The position numbers and the translations under genes are program-made. From positions 1 to 61,465 of the forward strand of contig JAHDES010000036.1 in NCBI GenBank assembly GCA_020628645.1: a stretch of 61,465 bases of DNA, in the 5' to 3' direction. The notes under the pieces are model-generated. The model had not been told where the DNA came from. It was given only the letters and a program-made list of their open reading frames with translations, and ran no database searches. Each line of letters opens with the position of its first letter. Positions within the stretch are counted from its first letter, which is position 1. The stretch comes from Saprospiraceae bacterium. GTDB lineage: Bacteria > Bacteroidota > Bacteroidia > Chitinophagales > Saprospiraceae. This document shows positions 1 through 7,738 of the stretch, in pieces.

Positions 1-279
1 GTTGGGTCATTATCTGCATCGTCCACATTATCAATACCGTCGGAGAAGTCGTTAGGAATACCGCTGAGTGTAGACCAAGTTTCGATTTCATTGGTTGGAT
101 CATTATCTGCATCGTCCACATCATCGATTCCATCAGAGAAGTCGTTAGGAATACCGCTGAGTGTAGACCAAGTTTCGACCTCATTGGTTGGGTCATTATC
201 TGCATCATCTACATTATCAATACCATCGGCAAAGTCAGAAGGCACATTTCCAACATTTGACCAAGTTACAGAACCTGCA
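1..279. repeat. 93-bp in-frame tandem repeat
   Basis: A 93-bp unit begins at 1, 94 and 187. The first two copies are nearly identical. The third diverges after roughly 45 bp, where serine and threonine codons are replaced and the sequence runs into the non-repeat part of the gene. 93 bp equals 31 codons, so copy-number change would keep the frame. The array continues past the left edge. Confidence 0.9.
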
Positions 280-755
280 ATTATATTTCCATCTGCATTT
301 ACTGCTTCAACAATATCACTAATAGGAATAGACAAAACGCCATTGCCATCTTGAATTTCAAGTTGATTACCATTAATACGGAAATTAATATTCATTTCGT
401 TTGTGGCATCTGCATCTGCATCTTCTGTTTGATCACCATCAGCTAAATCTGATGGAATATTTTGAATCAAATTCCAATCAGAAGAAGACAATCGTGTCCA
501 GTTTGTACCATCAAAACGCTCGATATCTTGTGTGTCAAGATTGTAAATGACAGTACCTTCTGTTGCACCGACTGGAGTAAGGTTGACTAATTCATCACGT
601 TGTTGGGTAGTTAATCTTGGAAGAGTGAGACCTCCTTTTGTGGAATTAATTTCAAAAGCACCTTTGGGTTGTTTTGTACCAATACCTACTTGAGAATATC
701 CAAAAAAAGGGAGAAAAATTAGACTTAAAAGGGTGTAAAATTTAGCAGCTCTCAT
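1..755 (-). CDS. Secreted repeat protein, N-terminal part (cut by left edge)
   Basis: The minus strand is open from an ATG at 755 to the left edge (251 codons visible, no stop). It begins with a signal peptide (MRAAKFYTLLSLIFLPFFGYSQ), followed by VGIGTKQPKGAFEINS and LTLPRLTTQQRDEL. In Bacteroidota this VGIGT...P / LPRLT opening is typical of secreted or surface proteins that resemble phage tail-fibre proteins. A short YNLDTQDIERFDGTNW segment follows, then Asp-rich text (DADADATNE). From about residue 160 come tandem copies of a 31-residue unit with cores ETWSTLSGIPNDFSDGI and DDVDDADNDPTNE. The Asp clusters look suited to calcium binding, which is inference. The C-terminus is outside the window, so total length, repeat number and any sorting domain are unknown. 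It is transcribed away from the TonB receptor at 1148. Confidence 0.85.
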   Translation of the reverse strand, partial: MRAAKFYTLLSLIFLPFFGYSQVGIGTKQPKGAFEINSTKGGLTLPRLTTQQRDELVNLTPVGATEGTVIYNLDTQDIERFDGTNWTRLSSSDWNLIQNIPSDLADGDQTEDADADATNEMNINFRINGNQLEIQDGNGVLSIPISDIVEAVNADGNIIAGSVTWSNVGNVPSDFADGIDNVDDADNDPTNEVETWSTLSGIPNDFSDGIDDVDDADNDPTNEIETWSTLSGIPNDFSDGIDNVDDADNDP

Positions 756-1147
756 GATATGATTATTAATGATCTGTTTTTATAGTATTATATAATCAAA
801 GAGGTTGCCAAATTATGTGGTTTCTATTGTTGTGTAAATGATACACTTGTTTAATAATGAAAGTTTATAATGTGTATTAAGTTGATAAAAAAAGATTTGG
901 GAATTTATTTTTTCAATATTTTTTATCAGACGTGACAGTTATAGGAATCAATTTTTTTTTATCCGAATATTTATTCATTCTCTTTAGTTGTCCTCAAATT
1001 GGGAAAAATTACCATTTTGTTGATTTTTTAGGGGCGTTCATCGAAAAGTTGTAATTCATTACAAAAAATTAATACAAATCGGTGAGCATTTTACGGAATT
1101 TTGCGTTTTGCTAGAGTAGATGATTGAAAAATGAAATTTTTTCCAGT
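756..1147. other. Divergent intergenic region
   Basis: No gene is visible in these 392 bases, which lie between the minus-strand repeat protein and the plus-strand receptor. The region is very AT-rich. An imperfect AT stem (GATAAAAAA at 884-892, TTTTTTATC at 919-927) is present. I found no exact TAnnTTTG box; on the minus strand CATAATTTGG near 813-822 is one base short of the pattern. Promoters for both genes are expected here but cannot be fixed. Confidence 0.4.
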
Positions 1148-3487
1148 ATGTATTTGAGAATTTGGTGTTTATTATCTGTCTTATTTTTTTCCAATTTTTT
1201 GATTGCCCAAGAGACGTATACGTTTAGTGGTTACATAAATGACCAATCTAGTGGGGAAACTTTAATTGGGGCTAATCTTTATAATAAGTCGAATCCGACT
1301 GAAGGTACTTCTTCTAATATTTATGGCTTTTTCTCTTTAACACTTCCTCAGGGAGAATATACTTTCGTATGTTCTTATTTGGGATTTGCCGATAAAGAAA
1401 TTGTAGTAAATTTAAATCAAGATATTCGACAAACGATTGAAATGAGCGAAGGAGTTACGATTACCGAAATTGTAGTGACTGCCGAAGAAAAAGATGAAAA
1501 TGTAGAAAACACTTCGATGGGAACTATAGAATTGCCTGTTGAAAACATCAAAACCTTACCCGCATTGATGGGCGAGGTGGATATATTGAAAACGCTTCAA
1601 TTATTACCTGGAGTTTTATCAGCTGGAGAAGGAAATTCAGGTTTCTATGTACGGGGTGGAGGCCCAGATCAAAATTTGGTCTTATTAGATGAGGCGGTCG
1701 TTTATAATTCTGGTCATATGCTAGGATTTTTCTCTGTTTTTAATGCAGATGCCATAAAAAATACTACTTTGATTAAAGGAAATATGCCTGCTGCTTATGG
1801 AGGTCGATTGTCATCTGTGGTTGATGTACAAATGAAAGATGGAAATGACAAATCTTATCAAGTAGATGGAGGAATTGGTTTGATTTCTTCGCGATTAACC
1901 ATTCAAGGCCCTATTAAAAAAGAACAAAGTTCTTTTATCTTATCTGGACGACGAACCTATGCCTTTGATCTAGCGCAACCATTTTTAGATGGGACAAATT
2001 TTGAAGGAACGAATTATTATTTTTATGATTTAAATGCTAAGGTGAATTATCGGTTTTCAGATAAAGATCGACTATTTATCAGTGGGTATTTTGGAAGAGA
2101 TGTTTTGAATTATCGTTCTAATGAACGTGATTTCTTCTTTCGGATGCCATATGGAAATGCTACGACCACTATTCGTTGGAATCATTTGTTTTCTGATAAA
2201 TTATTTATGAATGTTTCAGCCATTTACAATGATTATGATTTCTCTTTTGGAGGCGGACAAGCAGATTTCACAGTAGATTTATTTTCTGGTGTAAGAGATT
2301 ATAATGCTAAAATAGACTTTGACTTTTTTCCAAATCCCAAACATCAAATCAAATTTGGAGCTAACTATACCTATCATCGTCTTACCCCTAATGTAACTAG
2401 TGCTAGTAATGGAACAGTTGATTTCACCAATGAGTTTGAACCTGATTATGCCCATGAATCAGCGATTTACATTCAAGATGATTTTAAAGTGAATAGTCGT
2501 TTAACCCTAAATTTTGGTTTGAGAGCCTCCATGTTTACCCAACTAGGCCCTTATAACAGCACGTTAAATGGAACCCGTTATGAAAAAGGGGATGTAGTGA
2601 AAACTTACACAGGTTTAGAACCTCGTGTTAGCGGAAAATATACCATCAATCCAAGAGCTTCCTTGAAAGCTGGTATTGCAGTAACCAATCAATATGTGCA
2701 TTTGGTGAGTAATTCTACAAGTACATTACCCATAGACGTTTGGGTACCCAGTTCAGAATTGATAAAGCCACAACAAGGGATTCAATATGCGGTGGGCTAT
2801 TTTCAAAATTTAATGGATAATGAGTATGAGTCTTCCATTGAATTGTATTACAAAGATTTATGGAATCAAATTGATTATCGAGAAAATTACGTGAATAATC
2901 CTACCACAGAAGTAGAAAATGACTTCGTTTTTGGAACAGGACGATCTTATGGATTAGAATTATTTCTTAAAAAACGGAAAGGTCGCTTGAATGGATGGGT
3001 GGGCTATACCTATTCTAAAACCGATCGTACCTTCCCTGAAATTAATAATGGCGAAACCTTTCCAGCCACTTTTGATCGCACGCATGACTTATCAGTCGTC
3101 GCCAATTTTGAATTGACTCCAAAATGGCAATTGGGAGGTGTATTCGTTTACGGAACTGGAAATACGTTTACGCCCATCAAAAGCTTGTATTTCATTGAAC
3201 AAAATCTCAATGTAGAATATGGAGTTCGGAATAGTGCAAGATTAGAACCTTATCATCGTGTCGATTTATCTGCGACTTTAACGCCCAAACCTGATAGTGA
3301 GAAACGTTTTACGTCTAGTTGGACGTTCTCTGTGTATAATACATACAATCGTCGTAATCCATTTTTTACGTATACGACTTTTGAAACAGATGCCAATGCG
3401 GGAACAGCTAAAGCAACTGCCTATAAAGTTTCCCTTTTTCCTGTGATCCCTTCGGTGACTTGGAATTTTAAATGGAAGCAAAAGTAG
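1148..3487 (+). CDS. TonB-dependent receptor with carboxypeptidase-regulatory-like domain
   Basis: Predicted outer-membrane importer. With the ATG at 1148 the protein has 779 residues: a signal peptide (MYLRIWCLLSVLFFSNFLIAQ), a carboxypeptidase-regulatory-like beta-sandwich (about 24-90, with GYINDQSSGETLIGANLY), a plug (about 130-235, with LQLLPGVLSAGEGNSGFYVRG and a PAAYGGRLSSVVDV segment) and a long barrel-like C-terminal part. The open frame extends upstream to a TTG at 1124, but the ATG at 1148 gives a clean signal peptide and I prefer it. The DUF4249 lipoprotein gene starts 141 bp after the stop. This receptor plus DUF4249 pairing is common in Bacteroidota, and the two probably form one outer-membrane uptake unit. 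The substrate cannot be read from the sequence. Confidence 0.9.
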   Translation: MYLRIWCLLSVLFFSNFLIAQETYTFSGYINDQSSGETLIGANLYNKSNPTEGTSSNIYGFFSLTLPQGEYTFVCSYLGFADKEIVVNLNQDIRQTIEMSEGVTITEIVVTAEEKDENVENTSMGTIELPVENIKTLPALMGEVDILKTLQLLPGVLSAGEGNSGFYVRGGGPDQNLVLLDEAVVYNSGHMLGFFSVFNADAIKNTTLIKGNMPAAYGGRLSSVVDVQMKDGNDKSYQVDGGIGLISSRLTIQGPIKKEQSSFILSGRRTYAFDLAQPFLDGTNFEGTNYYFYDLNAKVNYRFSDKDRLFISGYFGRDVLNYRSNERDFFFRMPYGNATTTIRWNHLFSDKLFMNVSAIYNDYDFSFGGGQADFTVDLFSGVRDYNAKIDFDFFPNPKHQIKFGANYTYHRLTPNVTSASNGTVDFTNEFEPDYAHESAIYIQDDFKVNSRLTLNFGLRASMFTQLGPYNSTLNGTRYEKGDVVKTYTGLEPRVSGKYTINPRASLKAGIAVTNQYVHLVSNSTSTLPIDVWVPSSELIKPQQGIQYAVGYFQNLMDNEYESSIELYYKDLWNQIDYRENYVNNPTTEVENDFVFGTGRSYGLELFLKKRKGRLNGWVGYTYSKTDRTFPEINNGETFPATFDRTHDLSVVANFELTPKWQLGGVFVYGTGNTFTPIKSLYFIEQNLNVEYGVRNSARLEPYHRVDLSATLTPKPDSEKRFTSSWTFSVYNTYNRRNPFFTYTTFETDANAGTAKATAYKVSLFPVIPSVTWNFKWKQK

Positions 3488-3628
3488 ATTGGACGGTTTT
3501 GGGTTAGATGGTAGACGGTTGGGATGCTTCACTTTGGGATGTAGGTTTTAGTCAAGAGCCAATATGCAAAGCAAAGAGGGATGGGAATAATAATCAATAA
3601 AAATAGACAATAATCAATTTAAAGAGAT

Positions 3629-4570
3629 ATGAGTATTTTTTTTAGAATGGGAATTTTTCTTTTATTTGTAGCAGTTTTATTTACCAGTTGTGAAGAAGAG
3701 TTTATTCCTGATATTGTGGAAGCAGAGCCTGATATTGTGGTGGAAGGTTATATTGAAGCTGGTGAAAATGCGAATCCTCCTTTTGTGATTTTGACAAGAA
3801 GTGTTCCTTTTTTCTCAGAAATAAATACAGATGAATTTAATAACTTATTTGTACGAGATGCAATAGTTACGATTACTGAAGGAGATAATGAATATGAGCT
3901 TACTGAATTTTGTCTGGATGAATTGACTCCAGAACAACAGGCACAAGCAGCAGAATTATTTGGTTTAAATCCTGATAGTTTGGAAGCTAATTTTTGTGTG
4001 TATTTAGATTTTAGCTTTAGTTTGATGGGCGAAGTAGGCAAGACTTATGATTTAAAAATAGAAGCAGAAGGAAAAACCTTAACATCTTCGACTACTATTC
4101 CTCAACATGTGCCAATTGATTCTCTTTTCTTAGTAGATGCTCCAGGTGTACCCAATGATACGCTCCGACAAATGAATGCCTTTATTGATGATCCTGCTGG
4201 AGCACCTAATTACTATCGCTATTTTAGTGGAGTGAATGATGGTCCTATTTTACCAGGCTTTAATTCTATTGTAGATGATGCTTTTTTTGATGGCTTATAT
4301 TTTGAATTCGTCTTACCCAAATCAGAAGTAAATGATCCAAATGTAGACATTGATCCGAATACTTTTGGCTTGTACACCGTTGGAGATACCGCTACTATTA
4401 AATGGTGTACAGTCGATAAAGCCCATTTTGATTTTTGGAATACCTTAGAGTTTAATGCGGCGAATCAAGGCCCTTTTTCTTCTTACACACGAATTGAATC
4501 GAATATCAATGGAGGCTTAGGTATTTGGGGAGGCTATTCGGTTTCGTATTATACTAGGGTGGTAGACTGA
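3629..4570 (+). CDS. DUF4249-type lipoprotein, partner of the upstream receptor
   Basis: 313 residues. The N-terminus is a lipoprotein signal with lipobox FTSC followed by acidic residues (CEEEFIPDI), which argues for an outer-membrane and possibly surface lipoprotein. The next stretch (VEAEPDIVVEGYIEAGENANPP, then VILTRSVPFF) is the usual DUF4249 opening, where a beta-rich domain repeats the phrase 'and is given as new ... evaluated'. Length fits the family. It follows the TonB receptor on the same strand, and a strong terminator closes the pair 20 bp after the stop. By analogy with other receptor-lipoprotein pairs it may help capture or hand over a ligand; no ligand is known for the family. 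Confidence 0.8.
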   Translation: MSIFFRMGIFLLFVAVLFTSCEEEFIPDIVEAEPDIVVEGYIEAGENANPPFVILTRSVPFFSEINTDEFNNLFVRDAIVTITEGDNEYELTEFCLDELTPEQQAQAAELFGLNPDSLEANFCVYLDFSFSLMGEVGKTYDLKIEAEGKTLTSSTTIPQHVPIDSLFLVDAPGVPNDTLRQMNAFIDDPAGAPNYYRYFSGVNDGPILPGFNSIVDDAFFDGLYFEFVLPKSEVNDPNVDIDPNTFGLYTVGDTATIKWCTVDKAHFDFWNTLEFNAANQGPFSSYTRIESNINGGLGIWGGYSVSYYTRVVD

Positions 4571-4590
4571 TTTCTTGTTTTTTCAAAAAA

Positions 4591-4636
4591 CAGGAGTCAT
4601 CTATACAAATAAATGACTCTTGTCTTTATTTTTTTG
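4591..4636 (+). terminator. Intrinsic terminator after the DUF4249 gene
   Basis: A 10-bp stem (CAGGAGTCAT at 4591-4600 pairing with ATGACTCTTG at 4613-4622, one G-T pair) is followed directly by a T-rich tail (TCTTTATTTTTTT). It ends the receptor-lipoprotein unit. Confidence 0.8.
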
Positions 4637-4762
4637 AATTAGTAACGGTCAAATAATTACTTCCCGATTTTCTTCAAATAGTGAAAAGATAAACGATTGA
4701 TAATGAGTTTTCCTGAACTAATTGAAGAAACTTAGGGAGGGAAGTTAATTTTTGACAAATAC

Positions 4763-5464
4763 CTAATTACAAAAATAATCTTTTGCTTCTTCTTCTGAAT
4801 AGGCTAATAATTGCTCAATATTCTTTGTCAATTTATCCGCAGGCACACAATCTACTTGCTCATACGTAGCATTTACAAATAAATCATTAGGATGTTCTTC
4901 CCCTTTAGAATAGCTAATTTTTTTTTCTAAACAACGAATTATTTTACCCTCTTTAAAATAGGTTTTATGATCATCAATCACCTGCTTTCCACCTTCAGCA
5001 CCTTCATGGTGGTGGAATTGGTAAATAAGTTTATTATCCCAAAAGTAATGGTGTTTGGTAGAAATACCATCTTCTCCATGGATATGATAGCTTAATAAGT
5101 GAATTTGGTTATCATCATTGTATATCCGCTCTAAATCAACCTTTCCTTTATCACATTCAAATGTAAATTGATCTTTGTGGTGAATATGCTCATTTTTAAT
5201 ATCTACAATTTTTTCATTAACAAAAGTAAGTTCTTTTACATGAGATGCAGCATAATCTAATTGTTCTTGAACACTCATTTCATCCGTACCAGTAGAAGGC
5301 GGTGTTTTTGTGTCATCAGTATTGCTTGTCGTTTCAGTTTCAGTAGTAGTGTCGGATTCGCTAGAGTCAGAAGAACTTGCTAATTGTTCACAACTTTGAA
5401 AGTTGATACTAAGTACTAAAAGTAGGAATAGAAAAGGGGAATAAGGGAAGTTTATTTTCATCAT
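4763..5464 (-). CDS. Lipoprotein of unknown function
   Basis: 233 residues, not recognised. The N-terminus is a lipoprotein signal with lipobox FQSC at about residue 25. Then comes a Ser/Thr/Asp/Glu-rich linker (about 28-62) typical of a flexible tether, and a folded domain of about 165 residues rich in His and charged residues (for example NEHIHHKDQF and YHIHGEDG). The first two codons are both ATG, so the start may be 5464 or 5461. It stands alone between a plus-strand unit and the RNA methylase cluster. The folded part reads as alternating strands, such as a lipocalin- or NTF2-size beta domain, but I see no motif that decides this. Confidence 0.7.
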   Translation of the reverse strand: MMKINFPYSPFLFLLLVLSINFQSCEQLASSSDSSESDTTTETETTSNTDDTKTPPSTGTDEMSVQEQLDYAASHVKELTFVNEKIVDIKNEHIHHKDQFTFECDKGKVDLERIYNDDNQIHLLSYHIHGEDGISTKHHYFWDNKLIYQFHHHEGAEGGKQVIDDHKTYFKEGKIIRCLEKKISYSKGEEHPNDLFVNATYEQVDCVPADKLTKNIEQLLAYSEEEAKDYFCN

Positions 5465-5649
5465 TTGGTGGTTTTGTTGTCTATTAATAAAAAGACAATG
5501 ATTATTGAATAATAAAGGGTTAATGCTCGATTTGAGAAGTGAATTTAGGAAAATTCCTTATATGGAAATAATATTTTAAGTTCAAACAATTGTTTTACTT
5601 GGGAATCTAATTAAGATTAGCTTTATTTTTGTTCTTATTTATCTTGTCC

Positions 5650-6219
5650 TTAAGAAGTTTCGTCTAATTGCTCTAACCAATGATAAACAGCTATACTACT
5701 TGCCGCTAGGACATTCATCGAAGTTTTTACGCCGAGCATAGGAAGGTGAATATGAGTGTTGCATAACTCAAGCAATACTTTTGAAACTCCATTTCGTTCG
5801 CTACCAATGACTAAAACAGTAGGTGGATTTATTCTATGTGTGGTATAAATTTTACTTTCTGTGGTAATTTCGAGGGCAACAAATTCTTTTTGCTTAGATA
5901 AGGTTTTAACTGTTTCAAAATCCTCAATAATTTCATAAGGAACATAATTGATCGTAGCACGAGAAGTACGATGTATTTTTTTGTTTTCCAAATTGAAAAC
6001 GCAGTTGTAGAGATAAATTTTTTCTACACGGGCAGCATCTGCTAATCGAAATAACAAGCCTACATTTCTAAAGTCCGTTAAGCCATCTAAGAATAAGGAA
6101 ATCGGATGGCGATTCGCATTGATTTTTTCTAAATAAGCAGCTAAATCTGCCCGTTCGTCTTCAAAATGGAGTTGTCTAGTCTTCTTCAAATTGTTGTAAA
6201 ATTTCTGCCCAAAATGCAT
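5650..6219 (-). CDS. SpoU/TrmH-family RNA 2'-O-methyltransferase
   Basis: 189 residues. The three SPOUT motifs are in order: GLTDFRNVGLLFRLADAARV (about 46-65, motif 1 with the N...R pair), VIGSERNGVS (about 136-145, motif 2) and LPMLGVKTSMNVLAASSIAV (about 159-178, the knotted SAM-binding loop). The family transfers methyl groups from S-adenosylmethionine to ribose 2'-OH in tRNA or rRNA. There is no N-terminal substrate-binding domain, so the target base cannot be named. The ATG lies inside the end of the upstream glycosyltransferase gene (44-bp overlap), which suggests translational coupling. A later non-ATG start that shortens the overlap is possible. Confidence 0.88.
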   Translation of the reverse strand: MHFGQKFYNNLKKTRQLHFEDERADLAAYLEKINANRHPISLFLDGLTDFRNVGLLFRLADAARVEKIYLYNCVFNLENKKIHRTSRATINYVPYEIIEDFETVKTLSKQKEFVALEITTESKIYTTHRINPPTVLVIGSERNGVSKVLLELCNTHIHLPMLGVKTSMNVLAASSIAVYHWLEQLDETS

Positions 6220-7705
6220 TAAATGATCGATTGGGTTGACTACAAAGATACACCCTTGTTCCTACTTCACGGGCATGAGGATTACTTATTTGACCTACAA
6301 TTTCGATCTTTGCAAATAAGTTTTTTACATCTTCACCCATTTCATCATTGATATAAATGAACTGTTCTAAATCTGGATCAAATTGTTCAGGTTTCCAGAA
6401 AAAGAAACTATCACTAAAACTAACGGCTTCAGGCAGATCATATCCTTTTCCAATAATAGAAATGGCAGCAGCTTGTCCATAATTAGACCCATAAATGGCT
6501 ACACGTTTGGGATCATCTACTTTTTGGTAGGCGAGTGCAGCTATTTGCGTTAATTCCTCCCATCCCAATTGATCGGCATAATCTTGTGGTAAACTATGAA
6601 TCGTACCATCTTCAAATCGACGACCAATAGTTAATCCTGTTTTTTCTTCTAAAATTTTGAAATATTGAATTAATCCATCTTCTTTAAAAATAGGCAATCC
6701 ATTCGGTAGGGCAGCTAACCAAATAATGCCCATTAAAATGGGTAGGACAGTACGCGAAAATTTATTTTGAACTATACTTGCAAAGCCACAACTTCCTGCT
6801 GCCACCATAAAAGCTACTACACCAAGTGCATAGTAGCCTTTTCCTCGGAGGATGATTAAAATTGTAAATACTAGGAAAGCTGTTATTCCTAGAAATTGGT
6901 ATTCTTTACTTTTGAGCAAATACCAAAATCCTAATAAAAATAGAAAACTCGCTCCCAAAAGCATTACAAATTGATCTATTATAATATCCCAACGATTTAC
7001 ATGAACGAGTTGCACTTCATTTAATTCATTCACATGAAAAATAGCAGGAAAATCATTGGCGATTTGCCAGATTAAATTGGGCGATACAATAATTAGACAA
7101 AGCAGTATACTAAAATAGAAATGTTTATTTTGGAAGATAAGACGATGTTTACTTAATAGTAATGCTGGAATCAATGCAATTAAAAAAAGAAGCACCAAAT
7201 ACTTATTCAAAATGGCTATTCCTAAAATAATAGCTAAATAATAAAAGTATTTATTTTCATTCGTATTGATGTATCTCAAGATATAATACGTAATCCAAGT
7301 CCAAAAGAAAAAGTCAAATGCTACAGGCTGAAACAAATGAAAGGCACGCATATTAAACATGGTGAAAAACAAGCCAAGTGCTGTTAAAAGTTGAGCATAT
7401 GGATTTTCTCCTAATTCTTTGGCTACTTTTGCACCCAAATAAATATAAGGCCCACTTAAAAGAGCAGGAAGAAATTTGACGGCGAAAACAGAATATCCAA
7501 GCGTATGTTGCACTAAATAAGCCATCCAAGCAATCAAAGGAGGCACAGACCAATAGCCCCAATCTGGATGTAAACCCAGCGAAAAGTAAAGTAATTCATC
7601 CCGATGATATTCCATATTGGTAGAGAATATCAAGTGGATGATTACATTCAATAAGGCAATACCAATTATTAAATAATTGGTGTTTTGTTGGTTGGTTTCG
7701 TTCAT
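6176..7705 (-). CDS. GT39-like membrane glycosyltransferase (PMT_2/ArnT type)
   Basis: 509 residues with about ten hydrophobic segments. After the first segment comes the loop STNMEYHRDELLYFSLGLHP, and the acidic HRDE motif is the expected catalytic/lipid-phosphate sugar-binding site of GT39/GT83-type enzymes. The WGYWSVPPLIAW segment just after it is also typical of this group. The C-terminal third is soluble and would face the periplasm. Such enzymes move a sugar from a polyprenyl-phosphate donor to a protein or lipid acceptor; which one cannot be told here. It starts 33 bp after the 1508-residue gene and overlaps the RNA methylase, so these genes are probably co-transcribed. Confidence 0.82.
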   Translation of the reverse strand: MNETNQQNTNYLIIGIALLNVIIHLIFSTNMEYHRDELLYFSLGLHPDWGYWSVPPLIAWMAYLVQHTLGYSVFAVKFLPALLSGPYIYLGAKVAKELGENPYAQLLTALGLFFTMFNMRAFHLFQPVAFDFFFWTWITYYILRYINTNENKYFYYLAIILGIAILNKYLVLLFLIALIPALLLSKHRLIFQNKHFYFSILLCLIIVSPNLIWQIANDFPAIFHVNELNEVQLVHVNRWDIIIDQFVMLLGASFLFLLGFWYLLKSKEYQFLGITAFLVFTILIILRGKGYYALGVVAFMVAAGSCGFASIVQNKFSRTVLPILMGIIWLAALPNGLPIFKEDGLIQYFKILEEKTGLTIGRRFEDGTIHSLPQDYADQLGWEELTQIAALAYQKVDDPKRVAIYGSNYGQAAAISIIGKGYDLPEAVSFSDSFFFWKPEQFDPDLEQFIYINDEMGEDVKNLFAKIEIVGQISNPHAREVGTRVYLCSQPNRSFNAFWAEILQQFEED

Positions 7706-7738
7706 TTTGGTTTTCGTTTCTAGAATTCGTCGCTGAAA

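Noticed and set aside
91-354. Plus-strand ORF of 87 residues across the left-edge repeat
   Set aside because: It is the reverse of the minus-strand repeat protein and lacks a signal or a family pattern; the minus-strand frame has a clear signal peptide and Bacteroidota motif.
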